A stretch of 64,000 nucleotides of DNA, taken from the NCBI GenBank assembly GCA_910591455.2, contig OU342811.1, forward strand, positions 3,489,947 through 3,553,946, read 5' to 3'. Numbering within the stretch: position 1 is the stretch's first letter; each line of letters starts with the position of its first letter. The stretch is from Pholis gunnellus (lineage: Eukaryota; Chordata; Actinopteri; Perciformes; Pholidae). Positions 54,143 through 64,000 of the stretch are shown one piece after another. A model generated the notes under the pieces. It saw nothing but the letters and a program-made list of their open reading frames with translations. It did no database searches and had not been told where the DNA came from. The translations under genes and the position numbers were made by a program.

Positions 54143-54739
54143 TACCGATACTGGTCAGGTCAGCTGGAGGAGAAAATGTCTCCTTGTAGTCTACACCCAC
54201 CTTTTGGCTGTAACTACATATCTTGCCTTGTATTTTTCAGATCCATCAACATTGTTCTTAATTGCATATACCCATATACCCCCCACTGCTTTCTTACCCT
54301 CAGGCAAATTGGTTATTGTGTCATTTTCTCTCAGCGATTGCATTTCTTCATCCATCGCATTAACCCATTCATTTGAGTTAGATGAGGTTACAGCTTCCCT
54401 GAATGTTAGGGGCACATTGCACATTAATCTGTAACAATAATCTTTGTTAGTCAGTACCTGATCATCACTCTCCCCATCAGATACATATTCCCTTAAATAA
54501 CCTGGTTTCTTCCTCACTCTAGGAGGGTATCGCCTATCGTTTCCTCCGTTTGTGCTTGGCTATTCACCTCATGCACAGTCACTGGAACCTGGCCCTGAGT
54601 ATGTCCTGGACTCACACATCGGGACGCAACTTGCAGACGGAAACAGCGGCGGGACGACACGCGAAAAGTTTCCGAGGAGGTGAGCAGCAAAGAGTATGCA
54701 TTCCGGATAAGCGACCAGGACGAGGAGATCAAGCCAGGG

Positions 54740-55260
54740 CTAGTTTTTATTTTTTTTATTTTATTTTTTTATTTCTATTGTAGATTAATGTTATCCTTAC
54801 ACGTTTTACTGCACACTTACTGTACAAGTTTTTGGATTTCCTTTTTAATCACCATGTGTAGAAAAGCTCATAGCTCTTAGTGTTGCCGTTAAATCAGAAG
54901 TGTGACCAGCTGCCAGATCGGGAAAAAGATAGATAGAACCATGTAGTGACTTCCGTTTTTCTATCTGTTCCACACCCACTCTTTAGTCATTGGCAGCACA
55001 CGTTCCTAATATCAAATGAAGTGAGAGATCAGTGTTTGAGGGTTCATCTTAGTTTAAAATATGGGTTGAAAAGATTAAACCGTTCCTAATATTTTATAAA
55101 ACACAGAATTTAAGGTTGTTGCCCTGCAGTACTGCATAATAATTTGTATCCAATTATATTGTTAATTATTACCATTTACAATGATTGATATTTGTTTATT
55201 TAAAACAAAAAAATGCCTTGAAAAAAGATTTGACAGGTTGAGGACTTAACAGAGGAGAAA
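54740..55260. other. Intergenic, nothing recognised
   Basis: AT-rich with T-runs at 54745-54780. No repeat or frame of note. Confidence 0.4.
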
Positions 55261-55271
55261 ACACTTGTTAG

Positions 55272-56861
55272 CAGTGGTGTATAGTAACGAAGTAGAAATA
55301 CTTCGTTACTGTACTTAAGTCGTTTTTTTGGATATCTGTACTTTACTATTTATATTTCTGTTGACTTTTACTTTTACTTCACTACATTTTGCAAAGAAAA
55401 CTGATACTTTGACTCCGATACATTTCCCCTGAAACCTTCGTTACTCGCTACAAAATAAAATCTATCTTTAGAAAAAAAATGAATCATGAGACCAACGTCG
55501 GGGACTGTGGTGGAACACAGACTGCAAGCAAGCAGATTTGGTGAATCAGTGGACCTAGCTTGCAAGTTAAATCATTGGTTAATCACGTTATTACGCAATT
55601 GCAAACAAGTGCTCTCAAAGCCGCGGTTTTTTGATTCCCAGTGATGCCCAGGATGCTCGCTAGCGAGCGACTACATGAGTATAATTCCACTCTACGATGA
55701 CTGATTTCATGATGGAAGCAGAAATGGAAGCACCTGCTGCTCCCGCAACAAACGACGGTGGTGACGAAGACCAACACCGTGGCCATATTTGCGAGAAATG
55801 TTTTCTTATGTTGGAGTGAAAGATTCTTCGTACCGGATGAAGTGCCTCTTACCCGAAGCTACTGAAATATTGGCATTCAAAAACTCCCCATCCAACCACA
55901 GGAAACACATTGAGGTGCATTAAGATGAACCCCATGAGCCGCAACGTTAATGTTTAGTTATCATAATTATCATAAACCTGTTAAGATATCTAGCAGTGTT
56001 TCCCACAGGATTGGAGTATATCTGTGTCGGGGGGGGGGGGGGGGGGAGACAGGTGTCTGATCTTCTAATGTAGCTATACATGGTGTATGTTAGGCTAACG
56101 TTCGCTAGCTATCGTAAATCAAATGAGACAATTAGTGTAGTAGACAGATCGCTAGCGAGTTAGTGAGCTGAGGAAGTGTTGACAGTTGTGAGATGTTGTT
56201 GATTTGAGTCATCTTAGCTACAATCATTGCAGCACTAGTTGGCTAACGTTAGCTAACTTAACGTTAGCTAGCCACCACACCATATGATTGACAGGAGCCG
56301 CGAGAGCGCCGCATTACGATTTGTAATACTTTAGTATTGATCATGTTTTGATATTTGAGTCATTTTGTGGATGATCAGATCGAGTTATGATGGTAGCAGT
56401 CGACCAATTGCAGATTCAGCTTGAGCAAAACCTTTGCCTGTTGTGTTCAAATCAGGCCCATAGTTTATAGTAGATGCAAAAGTATACTTCTGTACAATAT
56501 ATGATGTTCAACATTGTTACTCCTGGATGGATCACAGCCAACCCAATTATTTTCAACACAACTCCTTGTCCTTGGTCATGGTGGCCACAGCACTTAAAAG
56601 AATAAACTTCATAATTCTCAAAATTCTGACCCTTTGCTTTTTTATTAACAGCATTTACTTGTACTTTTACTTTCAATACTTAAGTACATTTAATATCAGA
56701 AAATTACTTTTGATACTTAAGTACAATAAATATCAGATACTTTAAGACTTTTACTCAAGTAGTATTTTAATAGGCGACTTTCACTTTTACTGGAGTCGTT
56801 TTCCAGTAAGGTATCTTTACTTTTACTCAAGTATGGCTTTTGGGTACTTTATACACCACTG
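55272..56861. mobile_element. Non-autonomous hAT element, ~1.6 kb, with 8-bp target duplication
   Basis: Ends CAGTGGTGTATAGTAACG and GTACTTTATACACCACTG (the first 12 bases pair exactly). Target duplication CTTGTTAG at 55264-55271 and 56862-56869. Subterminal regions are full of 'tacttttact' and 'gtacttaagt' words. No transposase frame; 18 G in a row at 56029-56046; GTTAGC-rich sequence near 56220-56275. Confidence 0.88.
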
Positions 56862-56869
56862 CTTGTTAG

Positions 56870-57955
56870 TATTCATTTCAAACACATTGGGAGAAAATGA
56901 CTTTTTGATACGTGTCTGTAACAAAAATATACATGAATGGATTTTATTGCTTCACAGCTGTGACGCAGTCCCAAACTGTAAGAGATGTGTGTTAATAAGA
57001 AAGAGGATAATAGCTCATACATACCCTGCATGCATGTATTCCCTGTGTTTTTTCCCAAGTCATTAATAAAATGGCTATATTTGTAAACTCTTGCTATTTT
57101 TTTATTTATTTTATTTACATGGAGAATTTCAAAAATACACAGCACACTTTCCAGATTCCAGAATATAAAAATTATATCAATTATTAGTTTCCAGGTTTCT
57201 TCGTTGCACAAAACTAAACGGTTCTGTTTAAAGATGCAACGGTCAGAGCGGCTGAGACGAGCAGGTGTCCTGAGGGTTGTAATCCAGAAAAAAAAAGAAT
57301 AGTTAACAATAAATACAAAATCAAGGACATATTCAACTAAAAACATTAAGCATTTTAACATCCTTGTTGTTCAGTGGAGAGAATCATTGTTCTGTTTGAT
57401 TTCTTGCTTTTTTGAAGTGTGGAGATTTACTAATTTAATTGATGCATTTCACTTTGGATATTTATTTCAAAATTGTTGAGACTACATATGCTTCAGTGTG
57501 GGAGAGAGGTTCAAACGTTTGGATGCATTGGTGTAAAGTACGTTTATATTTATTCGTTACTAAGGCATTTCCATCTCATACTACGTTTTACTTCTACTCA
57601 ACTAATCAAAAGTCAAAATGAAACCTTTTACCCTTATGTGTGTGTATATATCTGACTGCTATAATTACTGGTTACTTTACAGATATATACTGTACATAAA
57701 AATGTATTTAAAGTTAACAAAATCAGAATTATTTTAGAATAAAGAATTAAACCAGTGGTTCTTGATCTCTTTGGCTTGTGACCACGCTAAACATCAGTGA
57801 GTGGCCTCTCGTCTCCGTCTCAGATCTCTATAGAAGTTGTTTGCAGCGGCACCAAACAAATGCTTCCTCTCGAAACTTCTCAGAGGGTTTTAATGATGTA
57901 TCTAAGCATTCAATATGTAACTCCCCAAAAAACGTACCTAGTGAGAGTTCTGTTC
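56870..57955. other. Intergenic, no gene recognised
   Basis: AT-rich; a 162-codon minus-strand frame at 56873-57361 is low in complexity (Phe, Ile, Asn-rich) and shows no family resemblance. Confidence 0.4.
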
Positions 57956-57959
57956 GTTT

Positions 57960-58410
57960 GCTCAATGAGAGCATCTCAAAATGGCGTTTCTCCGTTGTTC
58001 TGAGCCAAAATGGTGGTCAAAATGCCGGCGGCGAATCATACAGGGGGCTTGGGGCTTGGGGGCTGACCACGGCACGGTTTTGGAGTTTTATTGGCTGAAA
58101 ATTCTGTCAATCACTTCAATAAGCACCCGGTTCTAACGAGATGTCATATGACAAGATCCGCCCGGCACAGGCTGAGCGAGGGCTCAAACACAGACAGAGA
58201 CGAGGAAAATGCATGGAGGAGATATGAGAGGTCAAAATGGGTCAAAACGATGCCAAAATGATGCCAAACATCTCTGTTATGATAGATTGTACAATATGAG
58301 TGATAAACAAAGTGAAATATAGTGAAATATATAGTTATATAGTATATAAAAGTACAAAGGAACAGCTGCAAATCCTGGTTCGAAAATGAGAATTTGGCAT
58401 GTTTATTTTT
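57960..58410. repeat. Dispersed repeat (family 3), second copy
   Basis: Shares blocks with 27170-27560 in the same order: 'cacggttttggagttttatt' region, 'aaaatgatgccaaacatct' region, and the AT-rich 'agttatatagtatataaaag' stretch at about 58330-58355. This copy is longer at its left. Confidence 0.6.
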
Positions 58411-58751
58411 AGATAAACACCTATAACTGGGGTAAGCTTAGAGAACCGTTTTGTAAAAAATACAATGTCGGCAATGCCTACCCTGTGAACATTGGTTCTT
58501 TAAAGAAAGCTGATCTTATACTCGAGGGACTTAAGTCATCCATGCACAAAGATTTCACAATTAGCATCATTTATGTTACACATTCACTGACTGTAAATGG
58601 CCAGACATAGGCCTACAGGACTGGATCTGTGCTGCCACTAAAAACACAGTATCATGGGAAGCACTTATTTGGTTCTACCCCAGGAGGAGAAGTTACTCTT
58701 TCTTATTAGAGCTGCTTGAAGTTCAGTGCTTTGATGAGCATTTCTATGATT

Positions 58752-58920
58752 CTAGATTTTTAAATAAAAACAGAGTCTCTGTTGCTATTGGGTGCATGAA
58801 AACGGACGCGCATACGTCAGTAAATGTCATGGAAACAACACCACCACAGCGCTATAAAAAGTCGGCGGACCTCAGATTGTCACTTTGCATCTGAACTTGG
58901 AGACTCGACGGAGCGGAGCG
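58752..58920 (+). repeat. Third copy of the TATA-bearing promoter-like repeat
   Basis: From 'tttttaaataaaaacagagt' to 'cttggagactcgacggagcg' it follows the left arm at 51001-51150, including 'gcgctataaaaagtcggcgg' and 'tcagattgtcactttgcatc'. It runs straight into a GC-rich minisatellite. Confidence 0.75.
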
Positions 58921-59438
58921 GAGCCTTGACGGCGGAGCGGAGCCTTGAGCGTTGACGGCGGAGCCTTGACTCGACGGCGGAGCCGAGCCTTGAGCCTTGA
59001 CGGCGAAGCCATTGTGCCTTGACGCTGGAGCCTTGAGTGGAGACGGCGAAGCCATTGTGCCTTGACGCTGGAGCCTTGAGTGTAGACGGCGAAGCCTTGA
59101 GCCTTGACGCCGGAGCCTTGCCTTCATGGCTCCGCCGAGCCTGTCGCTCGGCAGAGCAGCTCCACTGATCCGACAGGTACCGCCGAGCGTCCGACAGGCT
59201 CTGCCGAGCGTTAGCCTCGGCGGAGCGGCTCCGTCGATCTGACAGTCTCTTGAGGACTGTCGGCATTGGCGGAGCCTGTCGGCATTGGCGGAGCCTGTCG
59301 GCATCGGAGGAACCTGTCGGCATCGGCGGAGTTTGTCGGATTCGGCGGAGTTTGTCGGCATTGGCGGAGCCCTGTCGGTTCGGTGGAGCTTGTCGGCTCG
59401 GCGGAGCCTGTCGGCATCGGCGGAGCCTGTCGGCACTT
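58905..59438. repeat. GC-rich minisatellite, ~18-bp units in two subfamilies
   Basis: First part: variants of 'gacggcggagccttga', with a ~42-base higher-order unit ('gacggcgaagccattgtgcc' onward) repeated near 58999-59085. Second part (59255-59438): an 18-base unit 'ggcggagcctgtcggcat'. The middle is inverted ('tccgccgagcctgtc'). The unit length is a multiple of three, which keeps minus-strand frames of up to 207 codons open by chance. Confidence 0.85.
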
Positions 59439-59439
59439 G

Positions 59440-60478
59440 ACTTAAATATTTATTTAATAAAGGGTCAGCAAACACATACTCTAATACTCATACTGTCTGC
59501 AATATGCAGGAGGTTGGCACCCCACTTCCAGCACCTATGTAGATGACGCTTGACTACTGGCCTCTGAACACCTTAAATCTGTCTCTTTGCTCGATTTGCT
59601 AGTGTTATTTTGGATTAGGTTAGGTGTTGTTGAAATTATTTCCAGTGAAGCAGAGTCACTTTGGTTCTACTAAGTGACTACTTCTTTAGCAAAAACATGA
59701 GACATAGTATACTGTTTTGTCTAAAAGTCTATTTAATGGGAGATAAGGAATGGCAAAAGTCAAAACCATCTGCCAACACTATACACTGTGGGTGAATGCA
59801 ACTTTGTTGCCAAAACTGTGATGTTGTGACTCAACCCATTTAGCATTGGTACCACTTTGATAATATGCTATCACTGCCCATGTGTGTGAACATGTGTATA
59901 TTTGCATGTATTGTAGGATAAGATATATTCGGATTGTTTGTAAAGCGCCATTAAAATGTGCCATGTGTCTATTGGACATGCATTTCAGCCTGGAATATTG
60001 ATTGGTTTGGAAGTTCACCATTGTTTAGCATCTGTCAAGGCTGTTAGTCATTACAAGCTACGTAGACGGATAGTGCCATTATGAGTCATCTGTACTCATT
60101 AGTGCATTGATCTGCTGAGATTAAGGTTGTTGAGCAAACATCGTAACATCTATGATTTCCTGGGGCAGGAACTTTCTATGTTTCCATTAGCTGCTCTGAT
60201 GTCAGACGGTATCATTGTAAATATATGTGATTTCCTATTTACTCAGTACTATTTACAATACTAGGGTAAGAAGAACTCAGTTGAAAACCTTTGTTGGCTC
60301 ATATCAATTTGTGTCCCTCATATAACAATGAAAAATCATGAGAGAGTCTGTATGTTAGGTTATAAAAAAAAATGTCTGGAGCATATGATAAGATCTCCAT
60401 CACTATATAAAGTTTGTTTTTTCCAAGGTAAAGAATGCGCTTTAATCCTCTGACCATTTGGGTGACTGAAGTGTATTG

Positions 60479-60480
<2 letters not shown>
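59440..60480. other. Intergenic, no gene recognised
   Basis: AT-rich, short frames only, no repeat shared with the rest of the window. Confidence 0.4.
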
Positions 60481-60482
<2 letters not shown>

Positions 60483-60527
<45 letters not shown>

Positions 60528-60760
60528 CGGGCCTACAATCAACCAACCCACAGACGCAGCAGCCAGATTGTAAGTAATGCAGATAGAATCCAGCTACCAA
60601 ATGAAAGCTCAGTTTATTATACATCTGCATGGTACCACATCAGCTGGTTCATTATAACATTGACATTGCCACATCATGACATGGACATTGCCGCTCTCCC
60701 TGTCACCATAAGATATATATATGTGCCTAAAATCAACCGACCCACGGACACAGTGGCCCA
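60483..60760. repeat. (TA)n microsatellite and ~190-bp-spaced direct repeat
   Basis: (TA)n at 60483-60523. 'cctacaatcaaccaacccac' (about 60531) and 'cctaaaatcaaccgacccac' (about 60725) are copies about 190 bases apart, each preceded by a TA-rich tract and followed by 'gacgcag'/'gacacag'. Confidence 0.6.
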
Positions 60761-61179
60761 CCTGAGACAAGGGTTTGGCCAATGGGCAGCACATGCTTAA
60801 AAGAAAGCACTGCAGGGAGGTCAAGGTTGAACAGCCAATCTGTCCACGGCTTTGGTCCAGACTGAGTTATCTCGAGAAAGATAGAAAAGATAAGCATGAA
60901 CTTTGATATGAACATTAATGGTTCTCAGAGGAACCATGCTGACTGGACATGTATTGGTTCATAATAGAATAACCAAGAATTCCAATGTTGCTGAGTTCTG
61001 TCCAGCAATTTTGTTATTACAGACGCCAAGAAATCCAACTTAGTCTCCAAATACACATTTTTTTATTTACAAATGTTTCTATTTTTTAGGGGGGGAAAGC
61101 TAGAGTCTGAGTTTTAAATTTGTGTATCTACTGTTACTGGAGCACTTATGGACTATGACAGGATACACTCATCAACACC

Positions 61180-61700
61180 AGAAAAGTAAGTGTGCGGATT
61201 GGATTCATTTGTGGGCAGCAGACCTAGAGACAATCACTCCAAGACCAGCCGGAACAGCCAGACCAAACAACCAAACGAAAGCATCGGCGTGAGGAGAGCT
61301 GAGATGGAAGCTAAGCTAACCTAGCACGGACCTAAGGCTATTCCACCACCCAGTCTGCTCCTGGCTAAAGTCCAGGTTAAATGAATATTCAAGCTAAGCC
61401 AGCAAAGGAAGGTTGGTGACTGTTGGGCCCACATCTTTACAGAGACTTGGTTCCATTGTGGCATCCCAGATCAAGTTACACTTGACTTGACAGGAGGGAC
61501 GGCAGGACAGAGCACAGGGATCTGGTTGGACAAGAGGAGGCGCACTCTCTTTACATCAATGATGCTTGGTGCTCAAACACAGTCAAATGTGACAGACAGT
61601 GTTTCCCTGATTTTTAATGTTAAGATGTCGGCCATATTGCCTAGAGAATTGTTCTGTTGCTGCTATTTGCCTTGAGGCAAGTTTGAAAATGCACAGGATT
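61180..61700 (+). mobile_element. LINE endonuclease-domain fragment, plus strand
   Basis: Two frames together give ETWFHCGIPD and SLYINDAWCSNTVKCDRQC, the latter matching the 'GGLCIYVNxxWC' segment of APE-type endonucleases in L2/Rex-like LINEs. The frame then closes ('FPDF' then stop) and the 'LPRE' motif follows in another frame. Decayed and truncated. 61760-63080 beyond it shows no gene. Confidence 0.65.
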
Positions 61701-62689
61701 GCACCACTGTATTGTTTGTCATGTGGTATATCATTTCGTTATGCAACCCTCTGTTGCACAATGACAATTAATTGTTCTTGAATCAATAACAGTTCCTCTC
61801 TTGTCAGAGCATGGAAATATTTAAGCATTTAGAGTGTATGAATTTGTGGCTAAATAATACCAGGTACATTTGATGAATATCTTCGCTAAAGGCCAGTGAC
61901 TGACAGGAACATCTTCTGTAGGTGATGACAAATGAATGAGGCGACACTTACAGCTGCCTCATTGTCATGGCAACTACTACAAGGTAAGAGTGACAGATTT
62001 ACAAGCTCATAATTCTATTATGATTTATATTCTGGAGAGAGGGTTGTTCCATGTGTGGGTTGGGCTGTGTGGGATACATTTAAAAATAGTACTGCTTTTG
62101 CATTTTCTGAGAATTGGTAGCTGAAATCAGGTCGTATGCAAAACATCTCAGAGATGAATTAGGACACTGTGTTCTGCTAAAAAAACGTAATATCTGGTCA
62201 CCCTGTAATATATTCCACACACATTCAGGTGCAGGTCATATGTACAGGCCTCAGCTGAGAACAGAATCACCTGGTTGGTGTTCGTTCGTGTGCTTTTTAT
62301 GGGTAACACTTTTCCGGGGCTGATCACACTGAGAAGCGACTGCTTCAAAAACAGCCCTTGGCAAAGGCCGTTGGGCAAAACAGCTGATTAGCCTGTGGAG
62401 TGGGGGTGTGTGCGCAACAAGGTTATCAACCGAAATTAATAGGAAAAAGGGATTCTAACAGACGCAGAGCTCTTGTTGTTGCTCTCCAGCTGGATGAGGA
62501 GGAGGGGGAAAAAGCCCATAAAAAGGTTTTGGGTTCATGACATACTAAGAAAAAGGAAACAGTATGGGGAGTAATACTATCTCTGAGTATCGGTCTCAGG
62601 TGAGTTTCTTCTAATAAATAAAAATACATAGTAAAGTATAGTAAAAAACTATTTCATTTTATATCACAATATCATTTTGAATGTGCACT

Positions 62690-62750
62690 CCCCCCCCCCC
62701 CCCCCCCCCCCACCCCCCCCCCCCCCACACACACACACACACACACACAC
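62690..62750. repeat. (C)n/(CA)n simple repeat
   Basis: Two long C runs separated by one A, then about 12 CA dinucleotides. Such a run is prone to sequencing error in length. Confidence 0.9.
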
Positions 62751-63079
62751 ATTATCCAAAGTGGATGACAAAGTGTTCAGGTCTTTGAATTAAGTAAAAG
62801 CAGCAATACCACAGTATAAACAAACTTAAACATAAATATATTTAAATATTTCCCTCTGAGATGTAATGGATTAGAAGTATAAAGTAGCATGAGTTGGAAA
62901 GTACAAGTATCTCTAAATTGTACTGAAGTACAGCACCTTAATAAATGCAGATTCCACCCCTGCTATCCAAACACACAGTTTCACATATACTTTTTTTGTG
63001 GTGGACCACTATATTAACAACAAATCCGTAGGAGACACTAAGCTACAAAACGTATGCATTCAGTAAGTATAAATGAGGA

Positions 63080-63988
63080 TAGTTTTATGACTTGCAGATA
63101 TCTTGCCTCTAACACTCCTTCAGGAACCTGGGCTTCAGCTATCGTGTTGGCTTCACCATAGGGGTTGGCATTGTGCATTCAGTGGTCATAGCCATCTGGG
63201 AATGTGTCTGGTCACTGAGTACATGCCAGCACCAACTGTGAGTGAATGGAAGGATATTGCAGAAGACTTCCATCGTCTGTGGGACTTCCCAAATTGCCTT
63301 GGCGCAATCAACGGTAAAAATATGCAAATCCAAGCCCGAGTCAACACAGGATCCCTTTTTTACAACTACAAAGGGCACTTTTCTGTTGTGCTATTGGCTG
63401 TAGTGGATGCGCACTACCGCTTCTGTGTGATTGATGTCGGGGCTTATGGGAAAAGTAGTGATGGAGCGACCCTGGCTGTGTTTGCCTTTGGGAAGGCCTT
63501 GTTTTCCCAGACCCTTCAGCTTCCTGCAGATGTCCCTCTCCCTGGTGCTGAGGATCAGAGCACAGTACCCCATGTTTTTGTGGCAGATGAGGCATTGCCT
63601 CTGCGCAGGGAGCTGATGAGACCCTACCCGGGACAGAACAACACAAGAGAGCGGAGGGCGTTCAACTACCGGAGGTCCGGGGCCAGGAGGATGGTGGAAT
63701 GCAACTTTGGCATACTTGCAACACACTAGTGTCTCTACCAGCGAGTTCCGGGGGTGTCTCCACAGGTTGCAGAGAAGGTGGTGAGAGCTTCCTGCATCCT
63801 TCATCATTTTCTGCACTGGGACACGAAGTTAGACCATGATCATTCGACCCTCTCCCCTGCTGGAATGTGTTGGCAGCAACAATGCTTCCAGAAAAGCCCG
63901 GGCTGTGAGGGAGACCTTCACAACCTATTCCTCCTCTCCAGCTGGTGCTCTCCATTGGCAAGACAGCATCATTTAAATATTACTCATG
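63080..63988 (+). pseudogene. PIF/Harbinger transposase (HARBI1-like), broken
   Basis: DDE-type nuclease of a harbinger element. Plus-strand pieces: FRNLGFSYRVGFTIG (about 63120-63160, another frame), then a long frame with CLGAINGKNMQIQ, DVGAYGKSSDG, VFVADEALPLRRELMRPYPG, RERRAFNYRRSGARRMVECN (third catalytic Glu), then YQRVPGVSPQVAEKVVRASC after a stop. Lesions: frameshift near 63205, TAG at 63727-63729, and Asn (AAC, 63310-63312) where the first catalytic Asp is expected. The element may run past the window's right edge. Confidence 0.85.
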
Positions 63989-64000
63989 AGCTGTAAAGTG

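Larger units (their letters stand above)
52606..54600 (-). mobile_element. Ty1/copia LTR retrotransposon pol remnant, minus strand
   Basis: Minus-strand copia pol: integrase-RT linker and RT start (54191-54517, VGGIWVYAIKNN), RT core (53318-54142), RNase H (53160-53275, LSTCEAEYMALA) and, beyond a hAT insertion at 52837-53145, the end of RNase H (NQGTIALAKNP, VDMS, QMVADVMTKPA). Frame breaks occur near 54190, 53310 and in the last part. No LTR pair or gag/integrase catalytic core was recognised; the 5' part may be lost near 54600. Confidence 0.85.

Noticed and set aside
58852..59475. 207-codon minus-strand open frame rich in Ala, Arg and Pro
   Set aside because: It is the translation of an 18-bp-type minisatellite; the unit length is a multiple of three, so frames stay open by chance. 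No start context or splice sites.

Overview
The window reads as nuclear DNA of a ray-finned fish, most likely a percomorph teleost. It has split genes with GT-AG introns, a vertebrate gene order (ulk2 next to tandem aldh3a genes, as on human chromosome 17p11.2), a fish-type egg-coat gene, and many fish-type SINEs, MITEs, hAT, harbinger, LINE, DIRS-like and copia remnants. The species cannot be told from the sequence. All gene models are by eye: splice sites were placed by GT-AG rules, reading phase and remembered protein families.

Layout. 1-7450: last eight exons of ulk2 (autophagy kinase, C-terminal ATG13/FIP200-binding part) and a long 3'UTR. 7450-9540: intergenic, with a decayed satellite and two LINE 3' ends. 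10061-23854: first aldh3a2-type fatty aldehyde dehydrogenase, 10 coding exons. 24461-34611: second, head-to-tail aldh3a2-like paralogue, 9 coding exons, starting only a few hundred bases after the first gene's polyA signal. 34700-44500: gene-poor transposon graveyard (DIRS-like tyrosine-recombinase element, ~105-bp tandem repeats, hAT transposase, LINE end, nested SINE in MITE). 44679-45349: short two-exon zp3-like gene that encodes a secreted ZP-N domain and stops where the rest of ZP3 should begin. 45500-64000: almost wholly mobile DNA, including three hAT elements with perfect 8-bp target duplications (one inside a copia pol gene), a TATA-bearing promoter-like repeat present as a near palindrome and as a separate copy fused to a GC-rich minisatellite, a LINE endonuclease fragment, and a broken harbinger transposase at the right edge.

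How the genes relate. Both aldehyde dehydrogenases keep the catalytic Glu and Cys and a C-terminal hydrophobic anchor, so both probably oxidise long-chain fatty aldehydes at the ER or a related membrane. Their seven internal coding exons have identical lengths. Two exon stretches (180 bp and 71 bp) are identical at the nucleotide level, including silent sites, while flanking exon sequence and introns differ, which points to recent gene conversion. ulk2 is a syntenic neighbour with no known shared function.

The points most worth a second look are the conversion tracts, the stand-alone ZP-N gene, the DIRS-like element with a possible split-direct-repeat end, and the promoter-like palindrome with its minisatellite-bearing copy.
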